A DNA stretch of 64,000 nucleotides from Acidihalobacter yilgarnensis (GTDB lineage: Bacteria; Pseudomonadota; Gammaproteobacteria; DSM-5130; Acidihalobacteraceae): contig NZ_CP017415.1 in assembly GCF_001753245.1 (NCBI RefSeq), positions 248,001 to 312,000 on the forward strand. The letters are read 5' to 3'. Positions within the stretch are counted from its first letter, which is position 1. Each line of letters begins with the position of its first letter. The translations under genes and the position numbers were made by a program. Shown here piece after piece: positions 58,612 to 64,000 of this stretch. Below the pieces are notes generated by a model that was given only the letters and a program-made list of their open reading frames with translations, did no database searches and was not told the origin of the DNA.

Positions 58612-59756
58612 TCCTGCCAGGTGCTACCCTGGGACTGCTGGGCGGTGGTCAGCTGGGTCGACTGTTCGTGTTGGTGGCGCGCGAGATGGGTTATCGGGTG
58701 ATCGTGCTCGATCCGGATGACCGCAGCCCGGCGGGCGAGTTGGCGGATGAGCATGTTTGTGCTGATTACCGCGATGCCGAGGCGTTGACGCGTTTGGCGT
58801 CGGCGTGCGCGGCGATCACCACGGAGTTCGAGAACATCCCGGCGGAGTCACTGAAGCTGTTGGCGCAACGATTGCCAGTCCATCCGTCCGCTGACGCCGT
58901 GGCTACGGCGCAGGACCGTCTGCGTGAGAAGCGCTTTCTACGCGACTTGGCTCTGCCGACCGCAGCCTTCGCGGCGGTGGGTTCGGCGGCGGACTTGCCG
59001 GTCGCGGCCGCTGCGGTGGGCTTCCCTGCGATACTCAAACGGGCGAGTTTCGGGTATGACGGCAAGGGCCAGATTCGCGTGGCCACGGCCACAGACCTTG
59101 AAGCGGCGTTCGTTTCGTTGGGCGGCGTTGCTTGCGTGCTGGAACAGCAGGTGGCGTTGGCGTGCGAAATTTCAGTAGTGCTCGCGCGCGCGACAAGCGG
59201 AGAGATGGTGTGCTACCCGGTAGCCGAAAACGAACACCGTAACGGTGTTCTGGCCGTCTCCACCGTGCCCGCGCAAATTGACGAAGTGCTGTCCGAACGG
59301 GCGTTGTCGATGGCCCGTAGCATTGCCGAAGCGCTGGAGTATTGTGGCGTGCTGGCGGTGGAGTTTTTCGTCACCCGCGAGGGTGAATTGTTGGTCAATG
59401 AGATGGCGCCGCGTCCGCATAATAGCGGTCACTACACGGTGGATGCTTGCGTGTGTTCTCAGTTTGAGCAGCAGTTGCGCGCGCTCTGTGGTTTGCCGTT
59501 GGGCGATACGCGTCTGCTCAGCCCAGTGTCCATGGTGAATCTGCTGGGTGATCGCTGGCTGCAGGACGGGGGTATTGACTGGGCGCAGCTTTATGCGACG
59601 CCCGGCGCCCGTCTGCACCTGTATGGTAAACACGAGACCCGCGCCGGGCGCAAAATGGGGCACTACTGCGTGCTGGCTGAGACGCGCGCGGCGGCGCAGG
59701 GTGCAGCCAGGGCGCTGGATGCCGCGCTATCGCCATCGACTGATCCGGCCGCTTAG
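58608..59756 (+). CDS. purK: N5-carboxyaminoimidazole ribonucleotide synthase
   Basis: A 382-residue ATP-grasp enzyme making N5-CAIR from AIR, bicarbonate and ATP. Marks: [20 protein letters not shown] at the N-terminus, [14 protein letters not shown] (about 144-157) and [15 protein letters not shown] (about 263-277). Translationally coupled to purE. Its stop overlaps the convergent cbbR stop by four bases. Confidence 0.94.
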   Translation: MILPGATLGLLGGGQLGRLFVLVAREMGYRVIVLDPDDRSPAGELADEHVCADYRDAEALTRLASACAAITTEFENIPAESLKLLAQRLPVHPSADAVATAQDRLREKRFLRDLALPTAAFAAVGSAADLPVAAAAVGFPAILKRASFGYDGKGQIRVATATDLEAAFVSLGGVACVLEQQVALACEISVVLARATSGEMVCYPVAENEHRNGVLAVSTVPAQIDEVLSERALSMARSIAEALEYCGVLAVEFFVTREGELLVNEMAPRPHNSGHYTVDACVCSQFEQQLRALCGLPLGDTRLLSPVSMVNLLGDRWLQDGGIDWAQLYATPGARLHLYGKHETRAGRKMGHYCVLAETRAAAQGAARALDAALSPSTDPAA

Positions 59757-60682
59757 GTTGTGGCGGCCATGTGCGTTCTGGGCAGGCGTACATGTTGCGC
59801 CGCCTCTGCCAGCACGTAGTCGTGAAAGGCCTGAGTCACCGGTGTATTGCGCTTGCCGCGCCGATGAACCATGTACCAGTCGCGCAGGATGGGGAAGCCA
59901 TCCGCCTTGAGCACGACGATGCGCGCTGCCTCTAGCTCCAGCTCCAGGGTGTGAAGCGAGACGATGCCTAGGCCGAGCCCGGCCTCCACCGCGTGCTTGA
60001 TGGCCTCGTTTGAGCTCATCTCCATGCCGGTCCGCAATTGTTGGCCATGCTGTTCGAAGAACCTCGCGATTGCGCCGCGTGTACCCGATCCCTGCTCGCG
60101 TAATACGAAACGCTCCTGCGCTAGGCGCGCCAGCGGAATCGATACTTCGCCGACCAGCGGATGTTCTGGCGCGGCGATCGCAACCAGCGGATTTTCCATG
60201 AATGCCTCGGCCTCCAAATCCATGTCGCTGGGAGGTTCGCCCATGATGACGATATCGGTTTCATTGTTGCTAAGTTGCTTGAGCAATGTTTCCCGATTGG
60301 TCACATCGAGGGAAATGGAAACCTCGGGGTACTGGCGGGAGAAATCGGCCAGCAGGCGCGTGGCGAAGTGGTTCGCGGTGGAGGCGACTGAGATGCGCAG
60401 CTGGCCTCGGCGCAGGCCCTTCATGCCCTCAAGTACCTCATCGGCCTCAGCGACGACTTCGTTGATGCGCTGCACGAAGCCATGTAATACACGGCCCGCG
60501 TCGGTGAGGTCGATGCGGCGTCCGAGGTGTTCGAACAGGGGGAGGCCGATATTTTCCTCCAGCTGCCGGACCTGCATGGAGACGGCCGGTTGCGTGAGGA
60601 ACAGTTCCTCCGCGGCACGGGTGAAGCTAAGCTGGCGGGCTACGGCCTCGAAGGTCTTGAGTTGGCGGAAGGTGAAATTCAT
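59753..60682 (-). CDS. cbbR: LysR-family regulator CbbR of the RuBisCO operon
   Basis: A 309-residue LysR-type regulator. The helix-turn-helix lies in LKTFEAVARQLSFTRAAEELFLTQPAVSMQVRQLEE-type sequence (core FTRAAEELFLTQPAVSMQV), and the co-inducer domain has RGQLRISVASTANHFATRL and EQGSGTRGAIARFF. It sits divergently next to cbbL, which is the standard place of CbbR, the activator that reads metabolites such as RuBP or NADPH. The ATG at 60682 was chosen over a 12-residue extension. Confidence 0.9.
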   Translation of the reverse strand: MNFTFRQLKTFEAVARQLSFTRAAEELFLTQPAVSMQVRQLEENIGLPLFEHLGRRIDLTDAGRVLHGFVQRINEVVAEADEVLEGMKGLRRGQLRISVASTANHFATRLLADFSRQYPEVSISLDVTNRETLLKQLSNNETDIVIMGEPPSDMDLEAEAFMENPLVAIAAPEHPLVGEVSIPLARLAQERFVLREQGSGTRGAIARFFEQHGQQLRTGMEMSSNEAIKHAVEAGLGLGIVSLHTLELELEAARIVVLKADGFPILRDWYMVHRRGKRNTPVTQAFHDYVLAEAAQHVRLPRTHMAATT

Positions 60683-60792
60683 GATGCGCTCCTCAGGGGG
60701 TGTTGCGCTTGCCGGCACGGGACGCGCATCCTTTCATGATTGGGGTGTCGCATCGTTTGATATAGGCCAATGTATAAGTTTTTACTGATCAA

Positions 60793-60815
60793 AACAATCA
60801 TTAAAATTGATTGTT
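60793..60815. promoter_or_regulatory. Candidate CbbR operator and cbbL promoter region
   Basis: AACAATCA (60793-60800) and TGATTGTT (60808-60815) form a perfect 8-bp inverted repeat with a 7-base AT spacer in the AT-rich cbbR-cbbL gap. Several T-N11-A patterns, the LysR box, overlap it. TATATT (60819-60824) just downstream could be the cbbL -10 box, with the operator covering the -35 zone. Confidence 0.6.
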
Positions 60816-60886
60816 CTTTATATTGAGGTTCGGACTAAGCTTGCCGGACCGTGATTAGGGTGGGTGTCCTACGACCGCGCGAGGCC

Positions 60887-60898
60887 CCAGATATCTGG
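60887..60898 (+). promoter_or_regulatory. Perfect 12-base palindrome in the cbbL leader
   Basis: CCAGATATCTGG lies about 40 bases before the cbbL start. It could be a second protein binding site or a leader hairpin. No function is known. Confidence 0.3.
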
Positions 60899-60938
60899 AT
60901 CGAATCAAGAGCTGCTTTCTGATCTGAGGAGACAAACT

Positions 60939-62360
60939 ATGGCTGAAAAAAAATACAGTGCCGGTGTGAAAGATTATCGGCAGACATACTGGCAGCCGGA
61001 GTACGTGCCGCTGGATACCGACATTCTGGCGTGCTTCAAGATCACGCCGCAGGCTGGCATTGACCGCGAGGAAGCCGCTGCGGCAGTAGCCGCCGAGTCG
61101 TCGACCGGCACTTGGACCACCGTGTGGACCGACCTGCTGACCGACATGGATTACTATAAGGGACGAGCCTACCGCATCGAAGATGTGCCAGGCGACGATA
61201 CCTGCTTCTACACCTTCATTGCCTATCCGATCGACCTGTTCGAAGAAGGTTCGGTGGTCAACGTGTTCACTTCCTTGGTGGGCAACGTGTTCGGTTTCAA
61301 GGCGATTCGCGCGCTGCGTCTCGAAGATGTTCGTTTCCCGATTGCCTATGTTAAGACCTGCGGTGGTCCGCCGAGCGGCATTCAGGTCGAGCGTGACAAA
61401 CTCAATAAGTACGGCCGCCCGATGCTCGGCTGCACCATCAAGCCCAAGCTCGGCCTGTCGGCCAAGAACTACGGCCGTGCGGTCTACGAGGCCCTGCGCG
61501 GCGGCTTGGACTTCACGAAGGACGACGAGAACGTCAATTCGCAGCCGTTCATGCGCTGGCGCGACCGTTTCGAGTTCGTCATGGAAGCCATCCTCAAGTC
61601 CGAGCAGGAAACCGGCGAGCGCAAGGGTCATTACCTGAACGTCACCGCCCCGACGCCCGAGGAAATGTACAAGCGTGCGGAGTTCGCCAAGGAAATCGGC
61701 GCGCCGATCATCATGCACGACTACATCACCGGCGGCTTCTGCGCCAACACGGGTCTGGCCAACTGGTGCCGTGACAACGGCGTGCTGCTGCACATTCACC
61801 GCGCCATGCACGCGGTGCTCGACCGCAACCCGCACCACGGCATCCATTTCCGCGTGCTGACCAAGATCCTGCGCCTGTCCGGTGGCGATCACCTGCACAC
61901 CGGCACCGTGGTCGGCAAGCTTGAAGGCGACCGTGCCGCAACGCTGGGCTGGATCGATCTGCTGCGCGAATCTTTCGTGCCGGAAGACCGCTCACGGGGC
62001 ATCTTCTTCGATCAGGACTGGGGCTCCATGCCTGGCGCGTTCGCTGTCGCCTCTGGCGGCATCCACGTCTGGCACATGCCCGCGCTGGTCAGCATCTTCG
62101 GCGACGACTCTGTGCTGCAGTTCGGTGGTGGCACGCTGGGCCATCCTTGGGGTAATGCGGCGGGTGCGCATGCCAACCGCGTGGCGGTGGAAGCCTGTGT
62201 CGAGGCGCGCAACCAGGGTCGTGAACTCGAGAAAGAGGGTAAAGAAATCCTTACCGGGGCTGCCCAGCATTCGCCCGAACTCAAGGTTGCCATGGAAACT
62301 TGGAAGGAAATCAAATTTGAGTTCGATACCGTCGACAAACTCGATCTGGGTCACAAGTAA
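60939..62360 (+). CDS. cbbL: RuBisCO form I large subunit
   Basis: A 473-residue carboxylase large chain. Marks: [19 protein letters not shown] (about 167-185, catalytic Lys), [13 protein letters not shown] with the carbamylated Lys near 194, HIHRAMHAV, loop-6 region VVGKLEGD and [10 protein letters not shown]. The sequence is form IA; csoS2 directly downstream shows the carboxysomal IAc type. TGAGGAGA precedes the ATG at 60939 by 6 bases. It catalyses CO2 fixation onto RuBP inside the carboxysome. Confidence 0.97.
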   Translation: MAEKKYSAGVKDYRQTYWQPEYVPLDTDILACFKITPQAGIDREEAAAAVAAESSTGTWTTVWTDLLTDMDYYKGRAYRIEDVPGDDTCFYTFIAYPIDLFEEGSVVNVFTSLVGNVFGFKAIRALRLEDVRFPIAYVKTCGGPPSGIQVERDKLNKYGRPMLGCTIKPKLGLSAKNYGRAVYEALRGGLDFTKDDENVNSQPFMRWRDRFEFVMEAILKSEQETGERKGHYLNVTAPTPEEMYKRAEFAKEIGAPIIMHDYITGGFCANTGLANWCRDNGVLLHIHRAMHAVLDRNPHHGIHFRVLTKILRLSGGDHLHTGTVVGKLEGDRAATLGWIDLLRESFVPEDRSRGIFFDQDWGSMPGAFAVASGGIHVWHMPALVSIFGDDSVLQFGGGTLGHPWGNAAGAHANRVAVEACVEARNQGRELEKEGKEILTGAAQHSPELKVAMETWKEIKFEFDTVDKLDLGHK

Positions 62361-62441
62361 TTTTGTGGCCGGATCGGACATGCGGTTAGAGATCAAGCCT
62401 ATCCAAGCGCGCCACGGCGCAGAAAGAACAGGAGTATTGCA

Positions 62442-62768
62442 ATGGCTGTGAACCCTTATATTTCAAGCAAGCGTTATGAGACGTTCTCCTACCTGCCGGC
62501 GTTTACGCCCGAGCAGGTGCGCAACCAGATCGCCTATGCCATTTCCCAGGGCTGGAACCCGGCGGTGGAGTACGCCCATCCAGACGATCAGGCCGACCAC
62601 TACTGGCACATGTGGGGCCTGCCGATGTTCGGCGAGGATGCGGTCGACGTGGTGCTCAGCGAGATCGCAGCTTGTCATCGTGCCTTCCCGAACTATGTCG
62701 TGCGGTTTGTGGCGTATGACAACTATACCCAGAGCCAGGGTTTGGCTTTCGTGGTCCATCGCGGATAG
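62442..62768 (+). CDS. cbbS: RuBisCO form I small subunit
   Basis: A 108-residue small chain. Marks: YETFSYLPAFTPEQVRNQIAY-type start (in part ETFSYLPAFT), AISQGWNPAVEYAHPDD, YWHMWGLPMFG and VRFVAYDNYTQSQG. It caps the L8S8 enzyme. ACAGGAG precedes the ATG at 62442. It lies 81 bases after cbbL and 91 before csoS2. Confidence 0.96.
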   Translation: MAVNPYISSKRYETFSYLPAFTPEQVRNQIAYAISQGWNPAVEYAHPDDQADHYWHMWGLPMFGEDAVDVVLSEIAACHRAFPNYVVRFVAYDNYTQSQGLAFVVHRG

Positions 62769-62859
62769 CCGAAAGTCTGACCCTTGTTCGGTGACAAAAG
62801 GCCCGCCGCGGGTCCGATTGACCGGTGGCGGCCCATGTTGGTGAAAGAAGGTAAACGAT

Positions 62860-64000
62860 ATGACGCATACTCAGCCTGAAACTCATGCCGAGGCGCGGCT
62901 CTCGGGCCGCGAACTGGCACGCCAACGCCGTAAGGCGATGGCTTCCCAGGGCAAGCGCGCGGTCAAGCCGGCTCGCCAAGCCGCCGCTCACGTGGCGGCC
63001 GCGTCCGGTGGCCAGGTGTTGGCGAAGAAAAGTGCCCCTACGGCGGCAAGCGTTGCGCCGACCGGGCCGTCGGGCCGGATGCTGGCCCGGAGTCGACGCG
63101 AGGCGATGGCGCGCAACGGCAAAGCCGCGTTGCCGAACGCGCGGTCGAGTGGAAGGCCTGTGCGTGCGGCCCGGAGCGAGCCTGCTGGGGCGAAGAATTG
63201 TGCCGAAGCATGCTCCTGCGGTTGCAAGGGCGCGCGCGAGGATGCGTTGACCGTCGATACTGGGCAGTCGGCGGAACGTCGCGTTGCCATGGCGAGCGAG
63301 GCAACGTCACTCACCCCCAAGGAAATAGCCGCGCGTCTGGTGAAGAATCAGGTGCATGGCAGCGGGCGCGATATCGCACTGGCGCGTCGCAAGGCCCTGG
63401 GGCAGGAAGGCAAGGCGGGACTCAAGCGCGCGGCGCAGGCGACCAAGATCGCGAAGTATCTGCCTGAGAAGGACTGGCGGGTAGCTATTGCCAAGGGTGT
63501 AACTGGCCGCCAGGTGGCCATGCAGCGTCGCAAAGTGAGAGCGCTTGCCGGCCGCGGCGAGACAGGACAGTCCGCTGATGAGACGCGTAAGTCGGCCAGT
63601 CGCCGTACTGCGCGTGCGCTTGCTGCGCCGCCGAAGGTCGAGCAGGGCCATACGTTGTCGGGTCAGGAAGTCACCGGCACCATGGTAGAGCGTGCGCGCC
63701 AAGTCACCGGCAACGAATCGGGTTCATGCCGGTCCGTGACCGGAACCGAGTATATCGGCCTGGAACAATTTGACGCTTTCTGCCAGGCGCGACCCGAGGC
63801 GAATCCGGCCAAGGTCACGCTGAGCCGGACGCTGCATGGTCGCTCCGTGTCGGGTACCGAGGTGGCGCCCGACGACAGCGTTACGGGTGCGGAATCTGGC
63901 GCTTGTCGCGAGGTGACGGGTACACAGTATCTGTCCGCCGACCATTTCGAGCGTTTTTGCCCGACCCGGCCGCAGCCGCCGGCGAGCAAGGTGGGCATGA
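62860..64000 (+). CDS. csoS2: Carboxysome assembly protein CsoS2, 3' end cut off
   Basis: An open frame from the ATG at 62860 runs through the window end without a stop (380 codons). It is the N-terminal and early middle part of CsoS2, the disordered scaffold of alpha-carboxysomes. Four basic N-terminal repeats of the RuBisCO-binding type are visible at about 15-35 (SGRELARQRRKAMASQGK), 71-91, 168-188 and 216-236. Two middle-region repeats with paired VTG motifs follow (267-308, VTGTMVERARQVTGNESGSC; 329-368, VSGTEVAPDDSVTGAESGAC), each closing with a Cys in an F(D/E)xFC stretch. A cysteine cluster NCAEACSCGCKG lies at 113-124. GAAAGAAGG precedes the start. Confidence 0.93.
   Translation, partial: MTHTQPETHAEARLSGRELARQRRKAMASQGKRAVKPARQAAAHVAAASGGQVLAKKSAPTAASVAPTGPSGRMLARSRREAMARNGKAALPNARSSGRPVRAARSEPAGAKNCAEACSCGCKGAREDALTVDTGQSAERRVAMASEATSLTPKEIAARLVKNQVHGSGRDIALARRKALGQEGKAGLKRAAQATKIAKYLPEKDWRVAIAKGVTGRQVAMQRRKVRALAGRGETGQSADETRKSASRRTARALAAPPKVEQGHTLSGQEVTGTMVERARQVTGNESGSCRSVTGTEYIGLEQFDAFCQARPEANPAKVTLSRTLHGRSVSGTEVAPDDSVTGAESGACREVTGTQYLSADHFERFCPTRPQPPASKVGM

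Noticed and set aside
62769-62859. Imperfect GC hairpins between cbbS and csoS2
   Set aside because: Stems need bulges and no single clean structure stands out, so no attenuator was annotated.

Overview
The window reads as a GC-rich, gene-dense chromosome segment of a chemolithoautotrophic gammaproteobacterium. The grounds are a form IA RuBisCO operon (cbbR / cbbL-cbbS-csoS2) that leads into an alpha-carboxysome, a tkt-gap-pgk-pyk-fba carbon cluster, and a central block whose gene order matches that of Pseudomonas aeruginosa around pilT and pilG. Glycine betaine uptake and two ClC-type channel loci (one intact, one decayed) would suit a halotolerant and possibly acid-living host of the Ectothiorhodospiraceae/Acidihalobacter kind; that placement is inference. 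No rRNA, tRNA, CRISPR array, IS element or prophage was seen.

Layout. 1-8.1 kb: accessory genes, namely two tandem DUF6933-like proteins, a Lar-like zinc protein, an O-methyltransferase, a LysE exporter, a MOSC protein, a thiamine-binding MTH1187-like protein, a SagB-type double nitroreductase (frameshifted), a YchJ protein and a GMC oxidoreductase. 8.2-11.3 kb: betaine ABC importer, with the permease frameshifted. 11.4-14.1 kb: cysQ-nudE and a YkgJ/small/queC cluster. 14.2-17.2 kb: pstS-pstC-pstA without pstB or phoU, followed by a decayed clcA-like pseudogene. 18.2-21.8 kb: TerB, TauE/SafE-like, DUF4426 and an intact ClC channel.

21.9-44.3 kb: a twitching-motility block, yggU-yggT-proC-yggS facing pilT-pilU-pilU2, then algH-ruvX-pyrR-pyrB-pyrC'-pyrK-like with tonB and gshB, then pilG-pilH-pilI-pilJ-pilL-chpC. 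The giant kinase PilL carries a 23-copy GAGGCA microsatellite coding for a Glu-Ala linker. 44.3-48.8 kb: methyl-cycle operon metK - SAH riboswitch - ahcY - metF - rsmE. 49.2-56.3 kb: tkt-gap-pgk-pyk-fba, closed by a strong terminator. 56.4-59.8 kb: bioD, purC and purEK. 59.8-64 kb: cbbR, cbbL, cbbS and the first 380 codons of csoS2, which runs off the window.

Three genes (sagB-like, betaine permease, pgk) are each broken by one missing base in a C/G run, and each becomes full length when one base is restored. Because pgk should be indispensable in an autotroph, homopolymer sequencing error is the most likely cause. The most unusual biology is the microsatellite in pilL, the third retraction-type ATPase, the Chp pathway without its methylation genes, the non-catalytic dihydroorotase next to an orphan PyrK-like protein, and the pst locus that ends in a dead ClC gene.
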